A stretch of 64,000 nt of DNA from Methanobrevibacter arboriphilus JCM 13429 = DSM 1125 (GTDB lineage Archaea; Methanobacteriota; Methanobacteria; Methanobacteriales; Methanobacteriaceae): assembly GCF_002072215.1 (NCBI RefSeq), contig NZ_JXMW01000012.1, positions 1 to 64,000 on the forward strand, read 5' to 3'. Shown here one piece after another: positions 54,798 to 63,619 of this stretch (positions are counted from its first letter, which is position 1; every line of letters starts with the position of its first letter). Position numbers and translations under genes: made by a program. The notes under the pieces are model-generated. The model ran no database searches and was not told the origin of the DNA. It saw nothing but the letters and a program-made list of their open reading frames with translations.

Positions 54798-54913
54798 TAA
54801 TATTTTCTAAAATAATATTTTGATAATTATATAAGTTAAAATTAAAATATCAAAATCATTATAAAACGAAATAGCCAAAAATATAGTATAAAACAATAAA
54901 TTAATGAAACAAT

Positions 54914-54944
54914 AAAAAAAAGAAACACCGTTTTTAAAACGGTG
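54914..54944 (-). terminator. Strong intrinsic-type terminator of mtd
   Basis: Read on the minus strand, CACCGTTTT pairs with AAAACGGTG (54926-54944, nine base pairs around a single central base), and the structure is followed directly by TTTCTTTTTTTT (54914-54925). It lies 27 bp after the mtd stop codon. This combination of GC-containing stem and T tract is the clearest terminator in the window and fits a highly expressed methanogenesis gene. Confidence 0.8.
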
Positions 54945-54970
54945 AATAAAATCTAATTATTAATATAAAC

Positions 54971-55801
54971 TTAGGATGGTTTATCTAACAATTTAGTTTT
55001 TGAAACAATAGAACCGTCACCAGCGTGTGGAGTTCTTAAAACTGAGTCATTAGCTTTTTCGATTTCTCTTGCTTCAGTTGCGAGTTTAGCAGCAGTTCCA
55101 ATTAACTCATGAGCAGCAGCTACGAGTGGTATATATTGGTTAGCATCACGAACCATGAAACAACCTTTAGTATCAATGTCTGCTACTTTACCAGCTGCTT
55201 CGTAGGCAGCAATAGCTTTTGCTTTTGCATAAGGATTAGTGAATCCTGCAGATTCAACAGCTTTTTCAGCAGTTAATATGATTTTTGGTAATTCTAATTC
55301 TTTACCAGCTTCAGCTGCTTCAATAAGAGCATCAATAGCATTTTGAACTACTCTGTAAGCACCAGTTAAAGCTAAAACTTTAATAACATCTGCATTGAAA
55401 GAAGCCATTTCAGTTGGATCGAGTAATTCTCTTCTTGCTCCAATCATTGGGTCTCCTTTAACAATTATATATCCTAAACCTTGTTCATCCATTTCATCCT
55501 TCTTTCCAGCTCCTGGAGCATCCCCTATAATTACAGCAGGAATATCATATCCAGATAAGAGTTCTCTTGCTTTAGCTGGTCCAGGTGCACCTGGGTTAGG
55601 ACTTATAAATATAGCAAAATCTGGGTCAAAGTCTTTAACTTTTGGAGTTACTTCTTCTACTTGTTCTGGGTTCATTTTAGCTCCAGAACCGATAATTCGA
55701 ACATCTATGTTAGGTCTATCAGCACGTTCATCGAGTAATAAATCTAATACTGGAGAAGTACCAATATTACCACTTTTTATAATTCCAATTTTGACAACCA
55801 T
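54971..55801 (-). CDS. mtd: F420-dependent methylene-H4MPT dehydrogenase
   Basis: Mtd reversibly reduces methenyl-tetrahydromethanopterin to methylene-H4MPT with F420H2, a central step of CO2-based methanogenesis in the cytoplasm. The 276-aa sequence is full length, beginning VVKIGIIKSGNIGTSPVLDL, with FAIFISPNPGAPGPAKAREL, VIIGDAPGAGKKDEMDEQGL and the C-terminal LRTPHAGDGSIVSKTKLLD, all characteristic. Its base and codon use look more balanced than its neighbours, as expected for a highly expressed gene. GGTGAT precedes the ATG, a strong TATA element lies about 70 bp upstream and a hairpin terminator follows. It is transcribed alone. Confidence 0.98.
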   Translation of the reverse strand: MVVKIGIIKSGNIGTSPVLDLLLDERADRPNIDVRIIGSGAKMNPEQVEEVTPKVKDFDPDFAIFISPNPGAPGPAKARELLSGYDIPAVIIGDAPGAGKKDEMDEQGLGYIIVKGDPMIGARRELLDPTEMASFNADVIKVLALTGAYRVVQNAIDALIEAAEAGKELELPKIILTAEKAVESAGFTNPYAKAKAIAAYEAAGKVADIDTKGCFMVRDANQYIPLVAAAHELIGTAAKLATEAREIEKANDSVLRTPHAGDGSIVSKTKLLDKPS

Positions 55802-56308
55802 TTTATCACCATTTTTTTATTTATTGTTTTTTAATAAGTACTTTATGTTTTGGTTTAGACCATTAAGTTTATATATAAGTTTCATATTATTGAAAAAACT
55901 CATTAATATAAAAATATAATAAGAAATAAGCTTAATGAAAACAATTAAACTAATCAATAGGTTTAATTTCCAGTATTTTTGAGAAATTAGCTATTAAAAT
56001 TATTTATTATAGAAAATATTTAATTCAAAGCTATTATATTTAATTAAATATAAAAATATTTATATTATTAATTTTAATTTTTATTAATATATTTTAATGT
56101 TTATTATGAAAAATTATAAAAAAGTGAATCTTTGTACATAAAATTATAATTCTAGAATTTCTAATAAAAATATTTCTAATAAAAATCTAAATTTTATAAA
56201 TTTTATAAGAGATCTTTTTAATAATATAAAAATGATTTAAAGGGAATTATATGATTTATTTCATAACCCACTTATTTAATAATCCAATTATTCAATAATC
56301 CAATTATT
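55802..56308. other. Spacer between mtd and cfbB
   Basis: The first 80 bp hold the mtd promoter. The rest is AT-rich with no open frame of coding character. A single TGTACA occurs at 56133-56138. The far end contains the 16-bp repeats described for cfbB. Confidence 0.6.
55868..55878 (-). promoter_or_regulatory. BRE/TATA promoter of mtd
   Basis: On the minus strand GAAACTTATATATAAACTTA matches the methanogen promoter pattern: an A-rich BRE followed by TTATATATAA, centred near 55873. With a start about 25 nt downstream the mRNA leader would be about 45 nt, ending in GGTGATAAAATG. This is the best-defined promoter in the window. Confidence 0.7.
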
Positions 56309-56325
56309 TTATAATTCAATTATAT
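56278..56325. repeat. 16-bp tandem repeat across the cfbB stop codon
   Basis: AATAATCCAATTATTC (56278-56293) and AATAATCCAATTATTT (56294-56309) are adjacent copies, and a diverged third copy (56310-56325, TATAATTCAATTATAT) forms the last codons of cfbB (minus strand, stop at 56309-56311). Confidence 0.8.
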
Positions 56326-57670
56326 TATTTGTAAAATTATATGCAAAATTAGGACAAGAACAAGCATGAATATGAAGATAGCTAGCTAGAGTATTTCCAA
56401 TAGAAATACCATCATGATTATTAATTATTCCTCTTCCTCTTTGAATATCTAAAGCAAAATTAACATCATTAATCAGATTTTTCTCAATTTGAAGCTTTGT
56501 ATAATGAAATTCATGTCCTCTAAATATATCATCCTTTTTTGAAATAAGGTTATCTTTATTTGACTTAGCGATGACATAACTAAGACCTTGAACCTTATCA
56601 GTCATCTTAGAAGGATGAGGAATAACATCACACATTTTAAACCCATCAATAGATTTTGATAAATACAATAAACCTCCACATTCCCCATAAATAGGATTAC
56701 CATTATTATGGAATTTATTAATAGATTTTCGCATAGATTGATTAGATTCTAGCTCCTTTGCAAAAATTTCAGGATATCCTCCTCCAAGATAGAGAGCATC
56801 GACATCAGGGACCTCATCATCTTTGTAAGGACTAAAATAGATTAATTTTGCATTATTATCTTCTAAACTTTCGAAATTCTCAGTATAATAAAAATTAAAC
56901 GCTTCATCAAGAGCTACTGCAATTTTTGTCTTTTTTTTATTTTCAGAAGTCCAAAGTTCAGTTTTAGAATCTGTTTTAACTTTTGAATTTGATTTTGCTA
57001 TATTTTTTAAAGCATCTAAGTCAATATTTTCTCTAATAACATTAGCCCATTTATTAATATCATTAGCAATTCTCTCTTTTTCTAATGCTGGTACCAAACC
57101 TAAATGTCGTTCTTTTACTATTAAGTCATCGTCACGAGGGATTCCACCAATTACTTTGGTATTAGAAAGTTTTTCAATAGCTTCTTTAGCTTTAAGATAA
57201 TGACGTTTTCCTTTAACTTTGTTAAGTATTACTCCCTCAATTTTAACATTAGGATCAAGAGTTTTAAACCCTAAAACAACAGCAGCTGCACTTTTTACAA
57301 GACTACGAGCATTTAAAATAAGTATAACTGGAGCATCTAAAGCTTTAGCTATTGAAGCAGTATTTCCAACATCCCCTGTAGGACTAATACCTTCATAAAG
57401 TCCTCTAACACCTTCTATAATTCCAATTTCAGCTTTAGAAATTTCTAAACCTCTAACAAATGAACTTCTAATTTGATCCTCATTCATAAAAAATGAGTCA
57501 AGATTTCTAGGAGGGTTTTTTGTAGCTAAAGAGTGATATGAAGGATCAATATAATCAGGACCAACTTTAAAAGGTTGTACATTCATTTCATCAGATAATA
57601 CTTTCATAATTCCTGTTGAAATAGTTGTTTTACCTACCGCACTACCAGTTCCAGCCAATACAATTCTCAT
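56309..57670 (-). CDS. cfbB: Ni-sirohydrochlorin a,c-diamide synthase
   Basis: CfbB amidates the a and c side chains of Ni-sirohydrochlorin with glutamine and ATP, the second step of coenzyme F430 synthesis; as a CbiA homologue it may also serve cobyrinate. The 453-aa protein has the normal order: a BioD-like ATPase first ([20 protein letters not shown] at residues 4-23, [19 protein letters not shown]), then a glutamine amidotransferase domain (about 245-453) with [17 protein letters not shown] carrying the catalytic Cys, and [13 protein letters not shown]. The C-terminal [14 protein letters not shown] is also family-like. The start has no clear ribosome-binding site. Other cfb genes are not in the window. 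Confidence 0.93.
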   Translation of the reverse strand: MRIVLAGTGSAVGKTTISTGIMKVLSDEMNVQPFKVGPDYIDPSYHSLATKNPPRNLDSFFMNEDQIRSSFVRGLEISKAEIGIIEGVRGLYEGISPTGDVGNTASIAKALDAPVILILNARSLVKSAAAVVLGFKTLDPNVKIEGVILNKVKGKRHYLKAKEAIEKLSNTKVIGGIPRDDDLIVKERHLGLVPALEKERIANDINKWANVIRENIDLDALKNIAKSNSKVKTDSKTELWTSENKKKTKIAVALDEAFNFYYTENFESLEDNNAKLIYFSPYKDDEVPDVDALYLGGGYPEIFAKELESNQSMRKSINKFHNNGNPIYGECGGLLYLSKSIDGFKMCDVIPHPSKMTDKVQGLSYVIAKSNKDNLISKKDDIFRGHEFHYTKLQIEKNLINDVNFALDIQRGRGIINNHDGISIGNTLASYLHIHACSCPNFAYNFTNNIIEL

Positions 57671-58045
57671 GAATATTAATTGTACTTTTGTTTATTTATA
57701 TTTTAACAAAAATAAAAATTATATTTTAATAAAAAATAAATAAAAGCAAATATAATAAAGTTACTAATAAAATTAGTAATAAAATAAATATTAAAATTAA
57801 AAAATTCTACTAAATTTACTAATAAAGCTATTGATAAAATTATTAATAAAAATACTAATAAAATCAATATAAAAATTACTATAGATACTATAGAAATTAT
57901 TATAATATTAACTAATAAGGCTAAAATTTAATAATAAAATTACTAATAAAGCTATTGATAAAATTATTAATAAAAATAGTAATAAAAATAATATAGAATT
58001 ACTAATAAAGTAAATAATAAAATAAGCAATGGGAATTTAATAAAT
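57671..58045. repeat. Spacer with a 38-bp direct repeat upstream of the polymerase gene
   Basis: A 38-bp sequence beginning TACTAATAAAGCTATTGATA is present without mismatch at 57817-57854 and 57941-57978, and weaker similarity continues past both copies. The whole region is built from words such as ACTAATAAA and ATTAATAAAA. No gene is visible. Confidence 0.85.
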
Positions 58046-59311
58046 ATGAATATAAAACACAAATTCAAAGAAAGATATGGAAATATAGACATATTTAATC
58101 CATATATAGTGATATTTTTTATAATAATCTTTATACTTGTATCTTTACCTATGCTATATTTTTCTGATGAGTTACCAAGACCATCATTTCAAGTGTATCT
58201 TTATATTTTATTAGGTATTATATTTTTTGTCATTGGTATTAAATTCCCAAAAATACTATCAAAGTTGTCAAAGAAGTTTGATAAAAAAATAAAAACTCTA
58301 AATAAAATAAAAAAAAAGAAATTAGGATCTTTACCTTCATTTAAAATAAGTAGTTATTACAAAAATAACAATGAAGATAATGAAAATAAAAATAATAAGG
58401 GTAATAAATTCAAGAATTTTGAGCTTATTATACTATCCATAGTTTTAATTGGATTACTACTGCAAATAATTAACTTCATATTACTTGGAGGAATTCCCCT
58501 ATTTAGTGGATTTTTAAAAGCAGAAGCTGCAACTAGAATATGGTTATTCTCTTATATATTTTTTATAATAGGAATAAATATACTTTTAGCTAAGTATAAT
58601 AGGAAAATTTATTATTTATTGCTTATAATAGGATTAGGGCTTTTTGCACTAACTGGATATAGAACAACACCAATAGCAATTTTATTAAGCTCTTTTATAA
58701 CATTATACTACTCAAGAAATTTAAAGATAAAGTATCAAATGTTTTTTGGAATTATAATAATTTTTTTAATGATTGTTATAGGTTTTATAGCTGTACAATC
58801 AATTGAATGGCAGCATTGGAGATTAAATGCATTAGAATTAATATCTTATAGAGCAGGTTTTACACTTAATATTTTAAATAGAACAATCCCCCTAGCTGGC
58901 TCAACACAAGGAGAACTATTTTATTATACATTAACAGGTTTCTTTAAATCTGTAGATCCTCGTGTACTTGTTGGACAAGCCGTATTAGGAGAAAATCATT
59001 CTATAACTTCAACAATATTTGGTCCTGCCATACTGGACTTTGGATGGATTGGAATGAGCATTCAAATGTTTTTAATAGGATTTATATTAAAAATGTTACA
59101 TATAATTCAAAAACATGTGAAAAGTATAGCTACTGCTATTTATGGAATAATTTTAGGACAAACTTTAATTTGGATTGAAACAGGCCCTACAGACATAATA
59201 GTTTGGTTTTTTTATATTTTAGGAATCATTACAATAATATATTATATTTATAAAATAGATTATATCTATAATCATCTAAAAAATTATTATAATAGTTATA
59301 AATGTCAGTAA
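58046..59311 (+). CDS. Oligosaccharide repeat-unit polymerase-like membrane protein
   Basis: This 421-aa integral membrane protein has ten or more hydrophobic segments and resembles the O-antigen/oligosaccharide repeat-unit polymerases (Wzy-like). The segment LTGYRTTPIAILLSSFI is typical, and a larger polar loop follows (about residues 255-320). A hydrophilic Asn/Lys-rich loop (about residues 80-125, containing NNNEDNENKNNKGNK) seems to be a lineage insertion. It would join repeat units of a surface polysaccharide outside the membrane. The glycosyltransferase-like gene 42 bp downstream and on the same strand supports a role in surface glycan synthesis. The start has only a weak ribosome-binding site (GGGAA). 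Confidence 0.78.
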   Translation: MNIKHKFKERYGNIDIFNPYIVIFFIIIFILVSLPMLYFSDELPRPSFQVYLYILLGIIFFVIGIKFPKILSKLSKKFDKKIKTLNKIKKKKLGSLPSFKISSYYKNNNEDNENKNNKGNKFKNFELIILSIVLIGLLLQIINFILLGGIPLFSGFLKAEAATRIWLFSYIFFIIGINILLAKYNRKIYYLLLIIGLGLFALTGYRTTPIAILLSSFITLYYSRNLKIKYQMFFGIIIIFLMIVIGFIAVQSIEWQHWRLNALELISYRAGFTLNILNRTIPLAGSTQGELFYYTLTGFFKSVDPRVLVGQAVLGENHSITSTIFGPAILDFGWIGMSIQMFLIGFILKMLHIIQKHVKSIATAIYGIILGQTLIWIETGPTDIIVWFFYILGIITIIYYIYKIDYIYNHLKNYYNSYKCQ

Positions 59312-59353
59312 AAGAATTTAAAAAGATAATAGCATAAGAATGAGAGTGATTAA

Positions 59354-60664
59354 TTGGAAGAAATTACTATAGCAATTGCATGTGAATTAGCTCCTGCAAA
59401 AACACTTATTCCTATTATAAAAAAAATAAAAAAAATGGAAAGTTTAGGAAAATTAAACTGGAAAAAAAGTAAAATAATCTGTTTAACCCATGGATCAGGT
59501 GTTAAAGAACTACTTAAACCATATTGTGATGAATTTTATTCAATTGGAAAAGGTAGAGGTTCTGGAAAAGTAAAAAGAAATAATTTTGAACTTGCATATT
59601 TAATTTTCAAAGACATTATTAAAGCAATTTTAGGATTAAGAGGAAAAGGGATAGATCTTTTAATTACATGTGGAAACGCTGGTGATGTTAGAAAATCTAT
59701 ATCAGCTGCTAATTTACTTAAAATTCCTGTAATACATATAGAGCAAGATATATATAATCCAATTGAAACAATTGCATTTTCTAATTTAGTAACAGTACCT
59801 TCAGAAAGTTATAAAAATTATTTAAGTGAAAAATACCATATAGATTCTACTGAAAACATTCAAGGTTATCCTATGGTTAATTATATTGTTGATTATGTTA
59901 ATAATAATTATTTATTAGATAATGAAGGTGTAAAAAAGGAATATGATTTCTCAAATTTTATATTAATAGTTTTAGGAGGAGATTTAAAAACTAGTGATAT
60001 AAAAAAGCTAATAAATATTCTAGAAAGAATAAATCTTCCAACACTTATAGCACCCTATCGTTTTAAAAAGGAATTAATTGAAAATATGATAAAATCTAAT
60101 AAAATTAAAGTTTTAGATGAATTTGTTGATTTATTAAGTTTAATGAAATCTTCAAACCTTATGATTTATGGAGCTGGAATGGGAATGACCATAGAAGCAG
60201 GTGTTTTAGAAATCCCTTCAATAAAAATAGCAGGATTTCATAAAGAACATGGTAGTGTAGATTTAGCAAATAATTTAAAAATTCCAATACTTGAAATAGA
60301 AGAAATTTCAGATTTTTTAGATGAATTTAAAGATAACTATCAGGATAAATACAATCATGAAAACAAACATACTCATGAAAACGAACATGACGATAAATAC
60401 AAAGATAATCATGAAGATAATGATAAATACAAAGATAATTATGAAGATAAAAATAGCTATGATGATAAATATGAGGATTATGTGTTAAACATGTTAAAAA
60501 ATAAGCTTCCAACACCAGAAAGTGAAAAATTAATTAAAAATAGTGAATTTGCTGTTGAAGATTTTGTAAATATTATTAACAATTTTAATCTAAAAAATCC
60601 TCCTAAAAAAAGTGGTTTAAAGGCTATGAAAGCGATTTGGAAAAAAAGATCAGAGTTTAGATAA
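59354..60664 (+). CDS. Glycosyltransferase/UDP-GlcNAc 2-epimerase-like protein with low-complexity insert
   Basis: This 436-aa cytoplasmic protein has a GT-B-like two-domain layout similar to WecB/LpxB/MurG relatives: an N-terminal domain beginning ITIAIACELAPAKTLIPIIK, a middle IDLLITCGNAGDVRKSISAA and PVIHIEQDIYNPIETIAF, and a C-terminal sugar-nucleotide region (LMIYGAGMGMTIEAGVLEIP). Residues about 325-376 are a highly charged insert of Asp, Lys, Asn, His, Glu and Tyr (KYNHENKHTHENEHDDKYKD), coded by a DNA repeat. The start is TTG, with GAGAGTGAT upstream. Whether it is an epimerase or a transferase cannot be told. It follows the polymerase gene by 42 bp and is probably co-transcribed. Confidence 0.72.
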   Translation: MEEITIAIACELAPAKTLIPIIKKIKKMESLGKLNWKKSKIICLTHGSGVKELLKPYCDEFYSIGKGRGSGKVKRNNFELAYLIFKDIIKAILGLRGKGIDLLITCGNAGDVRKSISAANLLKIPVIHIEQDIYNPIETIAFSNLVTVPSESYKNYLSEKYHIDSTENIQGYPMVNYIVDYVNNNYLLDNEGVKKEYDFSNFILIVLGGDLKTSDIKKLINILERINLPTLIAPYRFKKELIENMIKSNKIKVLDEFVDLLSLMKSSNLMIYGAGMGMTIEAGVLEIPSIKIAGFHKEHGSVDLANNLKIPILEIEEISDFLDEFKDNYQDKYNHENKHTHENEHDDKYKDNHEDNDKYKDNYEDKNSYDDKYEDYVLNMLKNKLPTPESEKLIKNSEFAVEDFVNIINNFNLKNPPKKSGLKAMKAIWKKRSEFR

Positions 60665-60766
60665 TAAAAAATTCAGTTAATATTATTTTAGAATATTATT
60701 ATTCAATATACAATTTTAATATATTATTTTAATATACAATTTTTAAATATTATTTATTAATAATTA

Positions 60767-61882
60767 TTAATATTTATCAAGAGCAATTTGATAATTACCA
60801 TCTAATTTAATAAATGGTTCAGCCCTATCTATAACAACTCCTAATTTTCTCAAGTCTACCATCTTCTTAAATGGTTTTTTCTTTCTTATAGCCATAATTC
60901 TTTTTGCAGAAATAGTTCCAATACCTGGAACACGAATTAATTCATAAAAAGAAGCAGAGTTAATTTCTAAAGGAAATATATCTCGTTTTAAAGCAGATAA
61001 ATATTTAGGATCTTCATTAATGGATAATTGATTATTTTCTTCAAAAACAAGCTCATCTAATTCAAATTTATATATATTTAACAGAGAATCAGCATGATAT
61101 AACTTCGAAGTTCTATTTTTATTGCACTCTTCTCTCTTTTCAAGTTCTGTTCCTTCAACTGGAGAAAAAGAACTAAAATAGCTTCTAGATAAGTTATAGT
61201 TTTTATAAAGAGATTTTATTCTAGAAAGAATTTCCACATCAGTTTCATCATTTGCTCCAATAATCATCTGTGTAGTTGAACTAGAACACATTATAGAGTT
61301 ATTTTTTTTAGATATAGAATCTATCCAACTTATTCTTTTTAATATATCTTTATTATAATCTTTATTTGAAGAAATTTGAGACAATCCATCTGAAGTCGCA
61401 GACTCAATATTTAAACTTACTCTATTGGCTAATGACATTGCGCGCTTAATAGAATCTTTGCTAGCACCAGGAATCACTTTAAGGTGTATATAATCATCAT
61501 ATCCATATTTTTTCCTAAGTATATTAATAACATCTAACATTTTCTCCATAGTGTCATCAACATCTCTTGCAATTCCAGAACTTAGAAATAATCCTTGCAC
61601 ATAATCATTGCTATAATAACTAAGGAAAGCCCTTGCTAATTCTTCTGGACTTAGTTCTAATCTAGTAAAATTTCTTTTAGATTGATTGATGCAATATTTA
61701 CAATCATTAACACATTTATTTGTCATTAATGTTTTAAAAAGAGGAATTTTACAGCCATCAGGTCCTGTTGCATTATAAATTCCTGGAAGATTAATATCAG
61801 ATTTTTTATAGTGATTTACATAATCACAAATATCATATTGTGCAGAATCACTCAAAATTTGCATTTTTTTTAAAGTGTTCAT
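60767..61882 (-). CDS. Radical SAM protein with C-terminal helix-hairpin-helix (putative DNA modification/repair)
   Basis: This 371-aa protein has a radical SAM domain with the cluster Cys residues at 57, 61 and 64 (NKCVNDCKYCINQ, CX3CX2C) and TIM-barrel features (LFLSSGIARDVDDTMEKMLD, IHLKVIPGASKDSIKRAMSL). At the C-terminus (about residues 305-371) a ComEA-like helix-hairpin-helix follows (FYELIRVPGIGTISAKRIMA), a DNA-binding element. The layout matches the family named putative DNA modification/repair radical SAM protein, whose gene in bacteria often adjoins a uracil-DNA-glycosylase-like gene. No such partner is adjacent here. The chemistry is unknown. Confidence 0.85.
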   Translation of the reverse strand: MNTLKKMQILSDSAQYDICDYVNHYKKSDINLPGIYNATGPDGCKIPLFKTLMTNKCVNDCKYCINQSKRNFTRLELSPEELARAFLSYYSNDYVQGLFLSSGIARDVDDTMEKMLDVINILRKKYGYDDYIHLKVIPGASKDSIKRAMSLANRVSLNIESATSDGLSQISSNKDYNKDILKRISWIDSISKKNNSIMCSSSTTQMIIGANDETDVEILSRIKSLYKNYNLSRSYFSSFSPVEGTELEKREECNKNRTSKLYHADSLLNIYKFELDELVFEENNQLSINEDPKYLSALKRDIFPLEINSASFYELIRVPGIGTISAKRIMAIRKKKPFKKMVDLRKLGVVIDRAEPFIKLDGNYQIALDKY

Positions 61883-62071
61883 TATTATATATTTTGTAAT
61901 TTTATATATTATTAATTTTTGGAAGCAAATGAAAAGTAATTAGAATAATATTAAAAAAGAAATATAATATTGAAAAATAGAATATAATATTAAAAATATG
62001 CTATAATATTAAAAATATAATATTAAAAGTATAATATATATATATATAAAAATATATTTATAAAAATAAAA

Positions 62072-63286
62072 TTAAGATTTGAATTTTATTAAATTTTTTG
62101 CCTCATCAAATATTACATCTAGGCCACACATACTAGGAACATAGTTAGCTGCCTTTGCAGAATTTACACCAATTGTTTCATATCCCATGTCTTCAATTGG
62201 AGCAACAACCATACAAGTATCACACACTATATGTCCCCCAGCAGACTCGATTATTTTTGTATAACCCATTCTATCTGAGGCAGCTTTAACATTTATAGAA
62301 GTACATACCCATAAATCATTCTTTATTTCTTTATTTTTGACTATATTTGCAATATCTTTAATTTCTTCTAAAGAAGCATGGGGGCAACCTAAACAAACTA
62401 AATCTGCTTCATTTTTAGATGAATTAGTTAAGTTTTCACAAGTATTTTTAATGTCAGAATCTGTAATTAAAATTTTATTATTATTTTTAATCAATTCATT
62501 TTTTCCAGCAGAATCATACTCAGGAGTTTCATTTTCAATATGATATAATGCAACAGCACCAGAAGACGCAAGTGCTGCTCCAAGAGCTTTTAATTCAGTA
62601 TTTGTAGAATCATTTTTAAGAACGAAATAAGGAACACCACTTCCAACTTCTTTACCAACCATATATCCCAATGCCCCATAATCAATTCCAGATATAGGAG
62701 TTTCAAGTTCTATTAAAAGGTTTGCTTTCCTATTTTCTTCTAAATGATAACCATACATAGGAGTTTTACCACAAATAGCTGCAGCTAATGCACCAGGTCC
62801 ACCTTCACGATTAGTTCTCGCACCGATAACTGAATTTACATAAGCAACTGCTGAAGATTCAGACCATGCTACATGATCTCTAAATTTAGGAACATTACCT
62901 ACAAGATAAGGAGTGCAAGTACAGGTTTTCGAAATTCCAAGCATCCCATAAGCATCAACAATTTCATTCTGCTTTTTAGAAAATTTTGGTGGAAATCCAA
63001 GAGATTCCCAGTTATCAAGATCTGTGCCAGCAGGATTTAAAGTAGAAGGAACTTTTGCAACAGATTCTCTATTTAAATTCTTATCACTAGCCAAATCTTC
63101 AAGATATTCAAGCCCTGCATCACCAATAGTCTTGTAAGAAACACCAGATATTTGAGCAGAAGTAATATTTACAAGTTTTTCTGCATCATAAATATCCCCA
63201 AGTGCCACTAGGATCTCCATGCTTTTACGTACAGTATCTCCATAGAAACCATCATACATTCTTTCTTCTTCTTTATTTAAATACAT
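62072..63286 (-). CDS. Phosphomevalonate dehydratase large subunit (aconitase X)
   Basis: This 404-aa protein is the large, catalytic part of the archaeal aconitase X type. In archaea it dehydrates 5-phosphomevalonate to trans-anhydromevalonate 5-phosphate in the modified mevalonate pathway that makes isoprenoid lipids. Cys ligands for a [4Fe-4S] cluster are in [29 protein letters not shown] and [14 protein letters not shown], and [20 protein letters not shown] is a clear family motif. The small subunit is not adjacent in the window. GTGGGAT precedes the ATG. The DHH gene upstream is co-directional but 330 bp away. Confidence 0.92.
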   Translation of the reverse strand: MYLNKEEERMYDGFYGDTVRKSMEILVALGDIYDAEKLVNITSAQISGVSYKTIGDAGLEYLEDLASDKNLNRESVAKVPSTLNPAGTDLDNWESLGFPPKFSKKQNEIVDAYGMLGISKTCTCTPYLVGNVPKFRDHVAWSESSAVAYVNSVIGARTNREGGPGALAAAICGKTPMYGYHLEENRKANLLIELETPISGIDYGALGYMVGKEVGSGVPYFVLKNDSTNTELKALGAALASSGAVALYHIENETPEYDSAGKNELIKNNNKILITDSDIKNTCENLTNSSKNEADLVCLGCPHASLEEIKDIANIVKNKEIKNDLWVCTSINVKAASDRMGYTKIIESAGGHIVCDTCMVVAPIEDMGYETIGVNSAKAANYVPSMCGLDVIFDEAKNLIKFKS

Positions 63287-63619
63287 TTAAATCCCACTAC
63301 AATATTTAAATCAAAATAATGTTATTACAAAAACTATTACTCAAACTATTAATCAGCTATTTAAATCAAAAATACTATCAAAATATTAAATTGAATATTA
63401 TCAACAAATTCAATACTATTAATTCTAAATCAAACCATATCAAGCCATTAAATCGAACTATTAGATTAAATCATTAAATCAAAATATATCGTTATTAAAT
63501 TATAAAAAATGTTTAAAAAATGTAAAAGATTAATAATTTATATAAATAATAGGAATATCGGAATAATATTAATAATAGGAATAATAAAGAATACTGAGGA
63601 TAATATAAAAATAATAGGA
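63287..63619. other. AT-rich spacer between the DHH gene and aconitase X
   Basis: I see no gene or structured element here. Short words such as AAATCAAA and ATTAAATC recur irregularly. The promoter of the aconitase X gene must lie here if it is not co-transcribed with the DHH gene. Confidence 0.5.

Noticed and set aside
56133-56138. Single TGTACA between mtd and cfbB as a TRP box
   Set aside because: It is one isolated hexamer in a 64-kb window with no second copy and no tryptophan gene nearby, so chance is enough.
56309-57670. Bacterial-type cobyric acid synthase (CobQ) for cfbB
   Set aside because: Length and the ATPase-first, amidotransferase-second layout with the CGGLLYL motif fit the a,c-diamide synthase group.
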